A stretch of 64,000 bases of DNA from Dactylonectria macrodidyma (GCA_020744425.1 JAGMUV010000010.1:1612001-1676000); one strand, 5' to 3'; counted from the first letter of the stretch, positions 1-12,990 are shown. Made by a program: numbers and translations. The notes: generated from the letters alone by a model not told the origin.

Positions 1-1112
1 CCTTGAAGATAATGTCAAAACTCCAAATGGGAAGCCAAACTGACAGACCAGCGTTCATAAAGTGACCACCAGCTGCAATCTTCTGTAGAGCCGAGGAGCT
101 GGACCATAGGCTGATTATTCTCGAGAGATCTTGGTAGTTGGACAAGCAGCTTGGGCGAAAGGTGCTGTTGATCGCAATCTGGTATATGAACGCCTCGAGC
201 ACCAACGCCTGGTGAGTACTTGATGGAGGCCGGTCAATAATTGAATGGAATTTGGCTGCTGCTGCTAGATGTGCTGTAGTTAAATTGTTGCCGAAGTCTC
301 CAAATCTCTACACCGCTTGTTAATGCCTGTGGACGGACAGCAATCTGATGAACGTACGCCAAAGACGTGCAGTATGAGCACCGTAGCTAAGTTGGACTCG
401 TTCTGAATATTGCCCCCCTTTTGGATGTTGATACGGAGTTCTCGTATGGCTTCTGTGTATTGCTTGAGCGCATGTGTGCGCCAACCCGGCTGGAACTGTG
501 AGATGAGCATAGCTGAGCACGAGAGCCAGGCGTGGAGCATGCTTCGGGATTTTGACAGCGACGAGAATCCCTGGGAAAGAAGCGAATATTCGTGGCCGAA
601 ATCGTGACCAGACGTAGCTTGGTCAAACACTTGTAACAAGTCCACCAAGGAACACGATGGAAGGCCTTTGGTGCATTCTGTGAAGACGGTTGAGGGGTTC
701 AGGCTATAGAGTTGCAACGGAGAACTGTTCTGGGAAGGACATGGGCTTTCAGCACCCAAGTCGAAGCTCTCTGTGTCGCAGCTGGGAGAGCGAGAGTCGA
801 CAAAGCTTGGAGACGCAGATGCTCGACTGTCCACTTCATGATGGCTCGATGCATGGTCCGATTCTGTGGAGACCTTGCGCCAGCGGCAATGAACCTCGCG
901 TGTGGAGCAGCTGCCACAGATAGGGCGAGTCTCGTCGCATTTCTTGCGTCGTTGACGGCCTTGACATGGCAAAGGTCAGCAGAGTCCACTTCACCTGATT
1001 GCTCCGCGACTTGAAGCCTACATGGTATGCATCCCCCTCGAGAGCGTCGCAGTTTGGGCGTGTGATCAGAACTCACCCAGCCCCCTGAGTAGAGCTCGAA
1101 ATTGGCAAACAT
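1..1112 (-). CDS. Zn2Cys6 transcription factor, 3' end beyond window (TF1)
   Basis: Nuclear DNA-binding regulator of the Gal4-type binuclear zinc cluster family. My model is complement(join(<1..307, 358..959, 1022..1112)). The ATG at 1112 opens a 27-residue leader. The cluster Cys28-x2-Cys31-x6-Cys38-x6-Cys45-x2-Cys48-x6-Cys55 is complete only when the 62-bp intron 960..1021 is removed, because that intron splits the codon of Cys31. A second intron (308..357) restores an open frame to the window edge. The basic run after Cys31 (RQRRKKC) is typical of DNA-contacting residues. A Ser/Pro-rich linker follows, then a helical region of the kind seen in fungal-specific regulators. It is divergent from the next regulator over a 477-bp gap. 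The target is unknown and the C terminus lies outside the window. Confidence 0.85.
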
Positions 1113-1589
1113 GGGTCGGGTTATAGAGGGTATGTTAGATAGTAAGTGGGGGTTGGTGATAGTAGTCTACAGTACGTGGTTATATCTGTCGCGGGTTTAT
1201 TTAGTCTAGGCTACGGAGGCGAGGTCGCCGTTTTTTCCGAGTGGCGGGAAGCTTCGTTGCCGAAGTCAAAGCCGAACTTGCTTCCAAAAATAGTCTAGTA
1301 AGAAGAAAGTCAACAGGCTGGCTTACTTTGAACACATAACAAGGAATGCCATTTCCTTAAGCTTAAGAAAAATTATATTGTCTGTCAAGCGTGGATAAAC
1401 TAAGACTCGAAGGTTCAGGGCTTCAGTTCAGTTCAATCAAATGCCGCTATTTCGCCGTAATTGCATGACGGAGATGACCTCAGAAACGGATTAATACATA
1501 AGGTAGCGTTGCGCCAGCCTCATCTGACTGGCTCTGCTTCCAACCTAACTTATTAAGTCTTCGCTACTTTGGCTCATTCATCTTGGAAA
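1113..1589. promoter_or_regulatory. Shared upstream region of two divergent Zn2Cys6 genes
   Basis: This 477-bp gap separates the ATG of TF1 (minus strand, 1112) from the ATG of TF2 (plus strand, 1590). It must hold both promoters. I see no coding potential and no confident operator. An ORF start at 1569 is TTG, not ATG, so the gap runs to 1589. Confidence 0.55.
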
Positions 1590-3385
1590 ATGGATGACGT
1601 CTCAGAGCAGTTAAGCAAGCTGGCCTGCACGACTTGTCGAAAGCAGAAGCGGAAGTGCACACGCGAACTCCCATCGTGTCACCTCTGCCGCAAAAATGGT
1701 CGCCCCTGCGCGTATCCTGATGACAATGGAGGCCTAGACACGGTGAGGTCTGCTGGTCTATTACCGTTGGCGTCTGACTGATATCCAGATGCTCCAGGCT
1801 TCATCACCTAAAAATACCTTTCCGGCGCTCTTCTTCCTGGATTCTTACACGTTTAAACAGCGATCTACCGCCATCAAGAACCCATCAATCCTCGGCATCC
1901 CTGAAGAGTTCTTGGAGATTGTGAATCGAGGAGAAGAGCAGGTCACGCAATCCTTGGAAGTATTCTTCGCCACAGTTCATCCCGTGTTCCCAGTCGGTGA
2001 GGAAGCCTCATGAAATGATATCGAGAATGAGAACGCAGGATTAACGAAGCCAGTCTCAAAGAGATATCTTGTGAAGCAAATATCCTCTGAGGGGTACTCG
2101 GCAGATGTTCTGCTGCTTCTGCACTGCATCTATATTTTATTGCCCCAAAGCACTGAGGAGATGCCCAATTGCCAAGCTGCATACCTCCGAGCAAGACGAT
2201 GCCTTCATTTAATGGAAGACCTAGGCGTAATGTCCTTTCGCTCTCTCCAGGCTGCCCTTTTGTTGGCATTCTATGAAATCGCTCACGCCATTTACCCAGC
2301 TGCATATTTGACAATTGGACACTGCGCTAGACTGGGCCATGCGCTGGGGATACATGATCGACGGAATGTGTCGCCAATGTATCCAACGCCAAGTAGATAT
2401 AAGTAATCCCCATCATCTTATGTTACTAACTATTGCAGTGTCATGGACCGCAGTCGAAGAGATCCGCCGTACCTGGTGGGGTGTCATTGTTATAGATCGG
2501 TGAGTCGATGCTGAATTCTGGCAATTGACTGGTCTAATCGCATAGGTTCGTCAATCTTGGCCTCCCTGATCGACCATTCTCTTGCGAAGATGCTCGCCCA
2601 GAGGACCTTCTCCCAATGGACGACACATCATGGGACCTTGGCGTAATGAGACCTCCCCACAACAAGGAAATGACTGACAACCAGAACAGGAGCAAGCCGT
2701 GATACCGTCACTTGCAGTGTCCAGCGATACAGGCTTGCCTACAACCCCGTTTTCCCGAACCTGCCAGGCTGCTCATCTTCTTTCTAGAGTACTCTCTCAT
2801 ATCCGAACCGGCCAAATCATGAAGAGCCCGGTAGGCTACTACTCCGAAGGACTTCAACTGCACAGCATCCTCTCTTCCTTCAGACTAGCCTTGGCACAGG
2901 AAGTGAGTAACGAGGAATCTCACGTCCTCGCTGCTTATTCTTCTGCGCTGGGACTCTGTTTCAGCGCTTTAATCACTCTTTGCGATAACCATACATGTGC
3001 AGACTTGGATGATGTGTCTGGCGTTGGAATTCCAGAGCAGCTAAGAATGCAACAGTTGGCCTTGCAGAGTCTACATGAAGTCGGTGGGTGGATCTGGGAA
3101 TTCGCTTCCCACTTGAGCCTTCTTCTTGGGGAGCCAGAGTACCAAGGCACTGTGAGCCCTTTCGCCGCCGAGAGTCTTTATTCTGCGGCGACGCAGTATC
3201 AATGGTACATCCAGGAGACGGGAAAAGAGGAGCTCAGGGCAGCTGTGGACGCCATGAAGCAAACGCTGAGACTAATTGGACAGCGATGGAGTGTTGGAGG
3301 TGAGTGCGGCTTGCGATGCCGTGGTCCTATGGCTAATACTGATATAGATAAATACTTGGCAATACTGGAAGGTCAAGAGGCTTGA
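1590..3385 (+). CDS. Zn2Cys6 fungal-specific transcription factor (TF2)
   Basis: Predicted nuclear regulator of about 501 residues. The model is join(1590..1742, 1789..1996, 2054..2392, 2439..2499, 2546..2642, 2690..3299, 3348..3385). All six introns have GT-AG ends and keep frame; one carries a clear ACTAAC branch point at about 2425. The zinc cluster is Cys13-x2-Cys16-x6-Cys23-x6-Cys30-x2-Cys33-x6-Cys40. The middle region matches the fungal transcription-factor domain (PF04082 type): a TVHPVFP segment, an ARLGHALG helix, then EEIRRTWWGVIVIDR and GLPDRPF. The first ATG (1590) is preferred over the TTG at 1569. It is slightly shorter than many relatives but appears intact. It is divergent from TF1. 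Its target is unknown. Confidence 0.85.
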
Positions 3386-3734
3386 GACCATAGTTGTCAT
3401 TTTGTCGCACTAGGGGGCCATCCCTTTCCCAAGAGTCTAGCCACAGAGGAAAAATGACAAAAATAGCTCCGTAACAGGGCATCTATTGACTGCGATTGCT
3501 ATAACCGCGCTAGCCACTAGGGTTGAAGAAATAGGATACTCTTAGAGCCCGTTAGGAATGATAATAAGAAGGTATTAAGCATTATATGACCTTCCCTCTC
3601 ACTTGAAACTCGCCTTTCTTCTCATAGGGCCATTCCACAAACGTTATCTATCTTATACGCGTATTTAGCCCTCACACGCCTATGATTCGTATTTAGTCAT
3701 TCGGCGACGTTCTCATTAATGAAGAGATAAGAGC

Positions 3735-4930
3735 ATACAAGCTACTCGTAACCATCGACTCGGCTTCGTCAAGACGACCCTTATACAGGCGGACAGTGGC
3801 AAGAGGCTCGACTTCATTCAATGCGAATGGGGTCATTGAGCCCAAATTTCTTCTTGAACCCACTTACAGCTCGGTCCAAGAGTGAAGCGGCATACTCGAA
3901 GCAACCTTGCTACATATAGACGGGGCCCAACCCTTTGAGCGCACGAGATACCAAGTCATGATCTGGTGTGACTTGCAGCTTGGATAGGCTGTATGTGATT
4001 CCATCTAATCTTCCTTGCAAAGCCTTCTACAACCTGTTCAATATGGAGTGGCGGCCTCCTGAAACCGGCCTCGTCCACGTAGTTGATACCTAAGACTTGA
4101 AATTGACTGTCGACTTGGTTCGAACTCCCCTTCATAGTCTTCCAATGGTTTGCAAACCATTGTTTCAGCCAGTTGGGGCTGGCCTTGGCTGACATAGATA
4201 ATACCTAAGTGATAGAGAGCGTGAAATGTCCACACGTGAACTGAACTGGGTGCCGTAGGTTGACCATGTCAAGTACGGCTCAACATCGACTCTGCAATAT
4301 GGTGCTCGGCTTGGGTTGTACCAATGAGACCCAGGTGGTGCAGTGTATGGAGTACCTGTGGGTGCCATTCCTTGACCTGAGTATGGAATCCGCATAGCAC
4401 TAGTTTAAATGTGGACTTGACTTCCTGGAAACGGCATTCTTGAGTATAGGCGACGCCTAGTATCTTGACTGCGTGCAGCGCCGCTGTGCGATGTGGCCCC
4501 AGTGCTTTCTTATGGCCTTCCACGGCTCGGATAACGCAGGGCTTAGCACTCACAAACCAGCCTTGATGGGCATCGATGACACCTAAGGCTTGGGGTTCTT
4601 GAAGCGTCGATACGTTCGCTGGTCGCGGTGTCTTATGATACTCGCACTCGAAGCGTCAATCCAACTTCATGAGTTCTGACTTGGTATGCAGGAGCAACAA
4701 CCAAGGCTTCCGGTGTATCGAATGATTCCCCTTTCGATGCAGCCCCCGACTCGTCGGAATTACCCTTTTATCTTCGCAGGACCTCTCGGAACATTGACTC
4801 TGCGGTCTGTAGTCGGCTTTGACTCGTATAAGATGCCTAGAACCGCAAAGTCCGGAGCGGCAATCCATGCTCTTTTCTAAAAGCCGTGACGTAGCCATTG
4901 AAGTCTCGAGTGAGTAATGCTTCGACATGC
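3735..4930 (-). pseudogene. Relic of a TPR (kinesin-light-chain type) repeat protein
   Basis: Translation of the minus strand gives successive degraded 42-residue TPR units spread over all three frames. Examples are LGILYESKADYR near 4830, LGPHRTAALHAVKILGVAYTQ and HTLHHLGLIGTTQ within 4269-4553, YHLGIIYVSQGQPQLAET near 4180, and QGCFEYAASLLDRAV near 3890. Each fits the family pattern LGPxHxxTLxxxxNLGxxYxxQGxxxEAExM. Frameshifts and stops separate the units, so no intact gene can be drawn. In filamentous fungi such repeats often form the C-terminal half of NACHT or NB-ARC proteins, but I see no nucleotide-binding domain upstream. The stretch 4931-5612 shows no further recognisable unit. Confidence 0.6.
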
Positions 4931-5612
4931 TGAGGGCTACCTTGGCACAGCTGCATAATGCCTTTGCATCGGACGTCGTGAAATACTAAAGTGGAACGAT
5001 TGCCTATTGCCCTAGCGTTGGCTACTCAACTTCCTGCTGCATGCCCTTGAAATACTCAGTCAGGGGTTGGTGGGTATGGGTCAGGTCTGAAACATAGTGC
5101 CTCGACATTGACGGTGTTAAGAGCAACTCCTCTGCTCGTGTCGAAATGACTATCTATAGGAGGCATCAGCAACTGCGACGCATCTTTCGATTCTAACTGA
5201 TGTTCTATCATATGGAAACCAACGAATCAGACATCGGAAGCGATATAGTCATCAGTGGCGTGAAGGAAGTGTGTCCAACATGGTGGACCAACGTGCTGTT
5301 GAGAATGGCATAAGCAAGTGCCGTAGAGAAGCGGACTTCGTGTGTGTGGCAATTTCCTATCTTCCATATTTGACATTAGACGCAAGAGAAAAAAAGAGAA
5401 CACATGAGACGTGTAAAAAGCCATTGGTGGCCTGGTCCTGTTGCATGCTGTACTACATATACCACTGACGAGAACCCTTGGCAACCTTTTCCAAGTACAC
5501 CGAGATAATATCATGAGACAGCAAATACGACCACAAAATGTTCCATCAATTGTCTTGCACTCTCTAACTTCAGTCCAAATTTTAGCAACTGGACTTTTAA
5601 CTAGCAAGCTAT

Positions 5613-6467
5613 TCACTTCTCCATACGCTGGCGCACAGCCCCAGCCTTCAGGTAATTCGCAGATACTCTAGTCCTCGACATGTAATATCGTCTTTCAATC
5701 AAGCGGCGATGGTTATGACGTCGCCGTTTACGACAAATTCGGCGCGCACGAGCTAATACAATGCGCATGGCCCCAGTGAGGTTAAGGTCTTCAGTAATCC
5801 TGCCGTCCAGATGTGCCTGTGTATCTTGGTCGCCAGGATCATTATTCCTTACATCCCCGCTACGTTCTTGGACACGTTCTTCATTGAGGTCGAGTTCCCC
5901 GACGTCTTGATCCTCGACATCGTGATCCTCATGGTGATCCTCGTTGTGATCCACGTCGTGAGCGACAAGCTCGTCTTCAGCGCACTCATCGTTGCTAGCC
6001 AAACCTCTCTTTGCAGCGCGGGAAAGCGTGAGGTAACGTTGCCGTTGGGGTGGGCCCTCCGGCTGGACAGCGGGTCGAGAATCTCGTGGTTTCTCTTGGT
6101 CCTTCTCGTGCTCTTGATATTCAATATCTAGACTCTCGTTCGACGAAACGGGCGACGTCGGGTCATCGTGGTATATGATTGGGAGTTTTACTTCGGCGAA
6201 CCCAATGCTAACCTCGGACACATCAGAGTCTGGCTTGTGGGACAGAGATGTCTTCGAAGAGATGTCGAGATTGTCCGGGTAGGAGGGGCTGATTGAGGAT
6301 CGGACGGCGGAATCGCAAGACTCGGTGAGGGCTTGATAGGCAGTGTCATTGACCTCGTGGTGATGAAGTCCGTCCCAGTCGATAAACGCCGTCATTTCTG
6401 GCTCATCACCCCCGTCAAAGTCGTTGGTGCTGAACCAGGAGGGCATGAAAGAGGGTACATCGTCCAT
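5613..6467 (-). CDS. Hypothetical acidic low-complexity protein
   Basis: An uninterrupted 284-codon frame starts at ATG 6467 and ends at 5613. I do not recognise it. The N-terminal third is acidic and Ser/Pro-rich. Residues of about 160-205 are dominated by Asp, Glu and His (runs such as DHNEDHHEDHDVEDQDVGE). The C-terminal 50 residues are strongly basic (RARRICRKRRRHNHRR), suggesting nucleic-acid or nuclear association. There is no signal peptide or membrane segment. A real but lineage-specific gene is possible, and so is chance openness of an atypical-composition stretch; a 3' extension through an intron cannot be excluded. Neighbours are a TPR relic and a long gene-poor stretch. Confidence 0.4.
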   Translation of the reverse strand: MDDVPSFMPSWFSTNDFDGGDEPEMTAFIDWDGLHHHEVNDTAYQALTESCDSAVRSSISPSYPDNLDISSKTSLSHKPDSDVSEVSIGFAEVKLPIIYHDDPTSPVSSNESLDIEYQEHEKDQEKPRDSRPAVQPEGPPQRQRYLTLSRAAKRGLASNDECAEDELVAHDVDHNEDHHEDHDVEDQDVGELDLNEERVQERSGDVRNNDPGDQDTQAHLDGRITEDLNLTGAMRIVLARARRICRKRRRHNHRRLIERRYYMSRTRVSANYLKAGAVRQRMEK

Positions 6468-9400
6468 TGTGGGGGGTTGCGGTACTGATGAAACATTAGT
6501 TGACTGATTGAGTCTCGCTAGTTGTTCAGTGGTGATTGATTACCAGTCAACTCCTGCTACTCTACCGAGATGGATTTCTAGGTTTCGGATGAAGAGTTGG
6601 ATACCAACGAGTATCTGCATCATTCTCAATGACACAGGCGACTGTACTTTGTACTAGAATGCGAGTGAGGAAACATAATGAATGTGAGCGAGGTGTTTGT
6701 AGAAAAGGCCGTCAGGCCTGAACTGCCAGCATTGTGGGTGCCTGCGACACTGGGAGCCTGCCAGGTGCCAGGTTTGCAGGTAAGTCTGCCAAGTTCAGTT
6801 CCATGCCGCTAAGTCCATCCCTTACATACGCCTTTTACTCTGGCCTAACTTAGTCTACTACGTACTTGAAAATTTGGATCGTGCGCATTCTTACCAGCTC
6901 AAAAATCCACGTATTACTTGCCGTTTTTATTTAAATGACCTGTCAAATTGCATCAACTAACAGTTTTATGGGATGAGATATGTAGACCCCAAGGCGAATT
7001 GATCGTCAATGTACTTGCACATAATGTTCGTGACTGCCCCACGGCACACCCCCGATAGCCTTATCACGATATCCGACGATCTAATGCACACTCTTGAAGC
7101 TACCATCGACCAAAGGTGACGGCCTACCCCAGAGAGGATCGGGACATGTGGATTGATCTAGTGAGCTGCCCCATACTTCCAGGGGTGAGCCATCTCTGAC
7201 GCCCGATACAGGCCACTAGCCCACAACATTATCTTGGAGACGTCTATGTCTATCTAGCTGTTCGCTTCATCAAGGGCGTGTTGCTGCTACCACAAGGTTA
7301 TCTTGGAGACCACCATATCCCCAGCCTTCATCTGAATGAACACCCTTCACGGCTTCTCATCAAAAAAGCCCAAATCCTTAGTGCTGACCCTGGCCCTCCA
7401 CCCTCACGCCAAGCCGGAAGGACATCTCCTCCATTGCAGGCCAAAGTGCGGCTGGACTGCACCTCTGGATTAAACGGGACTGGTGCGCATTCCCCCCATC
7501 ACGCTCGCGGCGGGCGCCTGATACAATATTCAAGCAGCACTACCTGCATGGACAAGTTTGTAGGTTGGCTAGCCATGAGATATTGTTTCTTGGCAAAACG
7601 GCCGCGCACCACGAAGAAGAAAACATGCCCAATTCCTTTCCAAACAAACACTAAGCTAGGTGACACATCATTACCCACTCAGCCAGCTGCCATGACGAGT
7701 TTCATTCCCATGATATGCTACTGGAGACTGAGGCTGACAGCAAACACGCTAAGAAGGGCAATTGCAGTCAAAAGTGAGACATGACATGTCACTTCTAATT
7801 AGGGGCGACCAGCCTGACATCGAGACAGCCAATCTAGACACGCACGGAAGAATGAATCCCGAAGCCACATGGAAAGCCGTCCCATTTTTTTGTTGGTGAG
7901 GCGGGCGGATAGGGAGGTTGGGTTGGCACTGACAGTGCACTGCCGAGAAATGAGGCTAACACACGCGCAAATCCTTTTGCCAGTAAGACCAAATAGCTTC
8001 TGAAGTAAGACACCGCCACTCACTCACTCAGCCAGCCATCGGAAATGCGTCAGGCCTAGAAGAGGCTGTTAAATATTGAGACTGGGCCATGACCATAAAC
8101 ATATCAGTTCTCATTCTGCGCAACCCCAGCCGAAGTAAGTTAAGATATCATGCCTCACCAAGCTAGCCGTCCTCGGAGGTGGGTCGCCCGCGCCCGCGAA
8201 GGGCTGCGCACGTAGACTACGTAGCATTAAGACTAAAGCATACGATGTGCAAGCCCTCTGCTAAGAATCGCACCAGTTGCAGAAGTAAGACATTCCCCTC
8301 CTTCGCTTTCACCAGCCATTAAGAATAGGTGCCGGTCCTAACCGGGGCCAATCGTGGATGCAACTAAAAGCAGCCACAGATTCCCTTGCTTTAAAGCGAC
8401 AGATCAGATCAGTCGGCTGAAGCCACTTCGTCACCTACACCTGGCACACCGCTCTTTCAGCGACTTGTTAGGCAACGCTGCTGCAGGCTTTTCAGTTCGC
8501 CTCATTATTGATCAATATGATCCAACGTTCTATAGCCAACTCAGCTAAACTCAGCTAGCCACTTGGACCCGTGTCGGATGCCTCACACGACAGAGTGCCG
8601 AAACTAAGGCTGAAGATCCCGAGGTCACTAGTGGGAAAGGCAAAACACAATGCTGCATGGCATCGGTGGCTGCTTGGCGTGGGAGTACCTGTCGTTATCG
8701 TAGCCCGCTGGCTAAAGTCGTGGGATCCCCCGTCCGTCAACACCGCATCATGGCCTGAGACGGATTCAATTGGCGCTTGGATAATCAGCTTCATTCTGAA
8801 ATGTGCATTGTAGATTGGCACCTTCGATTACTTTGCTAAAAACTAGCATGGCCCTACGTATTTCTATCGACTGCGCTATGCAGGATAGGATAAGGCCAGT
8901 CGGCAGAAGCCTAGTCATCAGATGGTCAAGAGAAATGTTTACCTCGTTCCCAAAGCTATTCTACACAGCCTTTTGACTGTAAGGCCCAGTTCTCTTGACT
9001 GATAACTCGATTTAAATTACAAAATATATCGAATAATCGTAATCTGGTTAGTCACATTGGATGTTTTGCCGACCTGCACAAGTGAACCTGAGCATAGACC
9101 AGTCAATTAGGAATGACCGAGTAGCGATTCACTAACTGACTTACGTTTTTTCACCTTCATTTTTGGTGAGAGAGAGAGACAACTGGAATGTTGCCGACCT
9201 TGGGAATATTCTTTCGGCGATAAGGCGCTGATGACGCTTGAATATAAGATGTCATCCGCTTTTCCAAAATCATTGCAATAACCGATGAGACATGATTGCT
9301 GACATTTACGCAAGGATGGGCAATGATAACATGGCCGCTAATAGAAGAGCCGCCGTACTCATCTCCATGATAAGCAGGGATCAGACACGTCTGCCATTAG

Positions 9401-10052
9401 TTATAGCGAAGAGAGCTAGCCGCAACTCAAGAAGTTCACTCTCCTCCTCAAACGCACCATAAGGAAGGGCCACATGCCGCGTATTGATATACTCCCAGAT
9501 TAATTTTTCGGGATTGAACGGAACTTTGAAGGAATACCACACGCGTTAAGGCTTCTAGGCTAAGTTCTACGCCGCTGGATGGATGAAATTCGGCTGTGGA
9601 AAGGGACGGGCCGTATTGAAACCACTCCCCTGACCTAGGCCGGCCTCAGCTAGCCACTACTAGGAAGACTTTGTTTTCATGGGATAATTATCTCATCATC
9701 CGATAAGTTAAGTCTGACCGTATCTGAGCTCAAGTATGTATGTAATTACAAAGACAAGAGTAGCTATCGAGCGCGTGGCGTACGGGATACGGTGCCGACT
9801 CATATCGTCTGTTGTTAGTATTCATAATAGTAGTCCGTATGCCAAGTTGTCGCCGCAGCCAGTTGAGAGTTTTGAGAGTGATTAGTGTTATAGCTAGTAA
9901 ATTCGCGTTGAGAAAAGGCGGCATTAGTTTAGGTAGGAATAGAGCTTTGATATTGTTTGGAGTGAGGCTATAAGTTACATGTGGCATAAAATATTAATCT
10001 CGACTCATCAATATTAATTCCGTTGGAATTTTTTTCAGATGGTTCGTTATTC
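6468..10052. other. Gene-poor stretch of about 3.6 kb
   Basis: I find no recognisable gene here. The longest open frame (7278-7784, plus) is rich in Pro, Ser, Arg and Thr, has no domain, and looks like chance. Short frames at 8354-8821 and 9730-9987 have no recognisable motif. Composition drifts between GC-rich and AT-rich patches, as expected for decayed intergenic DNA. Confidence 0.5.
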
Positions 10053-10817
10053 TAAAGGGCGATCAAAGCCTCTGTGAAGCCTTCTGCTGGTACTGGCCCA
10101 TCAATCCTGCGAGAACCTGAGCATCTTTCAATATCTCTGCGTCGTCAGGATGTGAACGGGTGTTGATGCGATCTTTGACGCCAGCTAAAGCCTTAGAAGA
10201 AAAGCCTGCAATCCTAGTTGCAACCCGACTGACATGGTTTTTCAGCTTATCGGCTTCCAAGGCTCCGTTGACCCAACCGAGCCTCTCGGCTGTGTCAGTA
10301 TCGACATCTTGTCCGGTGAATATATACTCAATGGCCCAAGCACGCCCAAGAAGCGAACTAGGTAATCGATACCGCCGGCTCCAGGAACAATACCATGGGA
10401 CACTTCTGGCTGTGTAAGCTTGGTCTTGGCTTTAGCTTCAAACCGCATGTGGCAGTGAAGAATGAATTCGCTGCCAATTCCCCGGGCGATGCCAGCAATC
10501 TAAGAAATGAAAATTATGGGAGACTTGGAAATCTTGAAGAAGATGTTGTTAAATAGCTTCTGCTGTTGGATTTGAGCTGGAGGAGCTTCTGTAACTGGGG
10601 TATTAGCGCCATCATAGAATTCGAAAAAGAGCGCTCAACTGCACCAGGGTCTGAGGTCGTAGTGGGCAATAAAGTAGTCGGGATTGCCGCTAGAGAAGAT
10701 AACAACCTTGACTTCCTCATTCCCTTCCAGGGTGTCAAGGACCTTGGCCAGGTCCTCTGTCAACTTCCAGTCCCACAGTTTGAGGCACCATGGTTGATAG
10801 TAATCCTCAAAACCCCA
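10053..10817 (-). pseudogene. Broken enoyl-CoA hydratase/isomerase (crotonase) gene
   Basis: Minus-strand translation gives a recognisable crotonase in order: VLRITIN near 10810, EDLAKVLDTLEGNEEVKVVIFSSG around 10740-10680, IAGIARGIGSEFILHCHMRF around 10500-10440, then VSHGIVPGAGG, LGRAWAIEYIFTG and AERLGWVNGALE. The oxyanion-hole type blocks (IAGIARGIGSEF, GIVPGAGG) are typical of the family. Lesions are visible: a frame change after VLRITIN, a stop after the HYDLRPWC segment, an in-frame TAG just before IAG at about 10500, a frameshift within LGRAW near 10355, and a probable shift near the C terminus. No splice choice I tried joins all parts. It is therefore a pseudogene, sitting between two regulators and the ABC transporter. 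Confidence 0.75.
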
Positions 10818-12990
10818 TTTCCGCTTGATGCGATACTGATAGTGTTGTAGCGAGACTGTGTGTGGTAAGAGACTGAAATGTCTCGGAGTCAGACTGGAAA
10901 TGAGAACTCACCATCTGGTCAATTGCTGAACGGTTATGCTTTCTGATGAGCATTGGTGTCTGAAATGTGAGGAGTTGTCCAGCTTTTACAACCCAAGGCC
11001 AAGGAGAGGTGCACAGTAGCAGAGCCGTTCACATGATACCGGGGCGCTTTGCCTCAGCCGGTCATCTCACTCCCGGCATCTTGGCGGTTCCTTCACGCTC
11101 CTAAATAAAGTTCTATCCCACCTTCACCAAACACAGATCTATTTCATAACGCGCTCCGACAATGAGGTAAGAAGACTCGAACTACTTATGCGCCTTCAGG
11201 GGTAGAGAAAGCATGCTCAAAGGCGTTATCTTAGCTATCGAAGAGTACTGGGGAGAGATTTACGCCTTTTTCTTTTCTTGTTTTTTTTTTCTTTTTAAAG
11301 TATTACTAAGAAATGTTCTAGGGAGATGCTGGGAGTTAAGTAAGGCAGTATCAAGTAGCAACACTTGCGGAACGCCGTCGATATAAATCTCATGGAGCCT
11401 ATTAATCGGACTAACAATCAATGTATTGTATTAATATAACGCCAAACTTTACTGGCTGGGATTTGTCATCATCGGGACAATTCCTCACGACTGGGCCGAC
11501 TAAAAGTTAAATTAATCAGCCTTGGCCTTGACTCGATCCATTATAACCTCGGTATTTTAGAAATTACTGTCGTAACTCGATTAGCTGGCCAAAGTGTGCG
11601 CCTCACAAGGGCGGTCTTAGCATTTAGCTGTAGGTCCAATCTAACTTCCATCCTTACCCCCTATAAGCGATGTGTGAAACCGCTGATTATACTTGATCAA
11701 ATCTGGTAGAGATGGTATCAAAATACTAGTGGTAAGCAGCACCTGCCCCCTTAAGACCAACAAGCTATATCTCAATCGCAAAGTCTTATATGAAGGTCTG
11801 GATTCAGCATCAATGAACGCCGTATGTTGCTGGAAAAGCATTCGTGGTAGCCTCTTCCCCATAGCTTTGTCTTACACCCTGGTACCGAACACCCTTGGCA
11901 CCAGCCCCCGAGGTTTGAAGCGAGCTGCATACCTCAGATTTCCGGCCTGATCTCAAACTGTGTCGGTCAGGGGGCGAGCCAACAAAAACGTACCTCAGCT
12001 TCGTACGTTGCAGGCATTTGACTTCCAGGAAAAAAGTTGGTACTGGCTGACCAGAATCGCTGTCTATAAGTTGGTGAACATTGAACCAGATTCACGAGCT
12101 AATAGAGGCCTCTTCTCTCAACGCTTATCTAAGAACAGTGCATACTATACTAACTTAGCCTAGTGACAACGAATACTCAGCATCGGACACCTCGTTGTTT
12201 AACCAGGACGGCGACGTGTCAAGTTCTTCCGAAAGCGGTGTGTTTGTAAGCGAAGAGGAGGAGAATCTGTGGTTGCGCTGGGAGGTGGCATGTCTCATTC
12301 TCGATTACGATCCTGCTGGGAGGAATGTATGCATATACCTGCATATCTTCACTCATCTGGTAGGGCGGATAAAAGTATGAAAAAGGTTACTGGCGTTCTC
12401 TAAGCCCGGGTCGGAAATGATTTGACACCGAGACTCGTTAACTTATGGCGATTAAAGAGATGGCTAAGAGTGCTATCATTGCTTTATGCTGGGCGGCGGC
12501 GCATGAAGCATGGCTGAACCCTGTGGTTTCCCGAACATGATGGTTATACGACGCCTTGCATTAGCACACCTCGCCGTGCGCCATCGTTCCATGGCGGGGG
12601 TCTCGGTGTGCACGTATATAGCAGGTTGGGTGAAGGGAAGGGAGAGGCAGCGGCCACAACCGAGCACATACTGATTTGCATTAGAGACAACAGACATAGG
12701 TAAGTGCCTGTAATAACCTTCAAATAAATACAGACTATCTTCTATACAAAAATGAGAATGACAAAAGAAGCATACTGCATTTTGCTTATTTACTCCCCTA
12801 AGACCGATGGATCGGTTCCTTCTATATTCTTTAACCCTCTCACTTTGTCCCCACCTCCCCTCATATATATTAAACGGGACTGGTGTACTGGATGCTGAAT
12901 ATCAACCCCTTCCCCCCCCCCCCAAAAAAAAAAGAAAAAAAGAAAGCATAGTTCTGAAATGATCGAATGTGAAAATTAGCGAACCTCGGC
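10818..12990. other. Gene-poor stretch of about 2.2 kb
   Basis: No recognisable gene is present. A pyrimidine-rich tract lies at about 11270-11300, and C-, A- and G-rich homopolymer runs at 12907-12945 lie just past the 3' end of the ABC transporter gene. The short frames at 11693-11950 and 12195-12380 have no domain or family resemblance. Confidence 0.45.

Noticed and set aside
7278..7784. 168-codon plus-strand frame
   Set aside because: Starts at GTG, not ATG; no domain, low-complexity Pro/Ser/Arg composition, no splice partners. Judged a chance frame.
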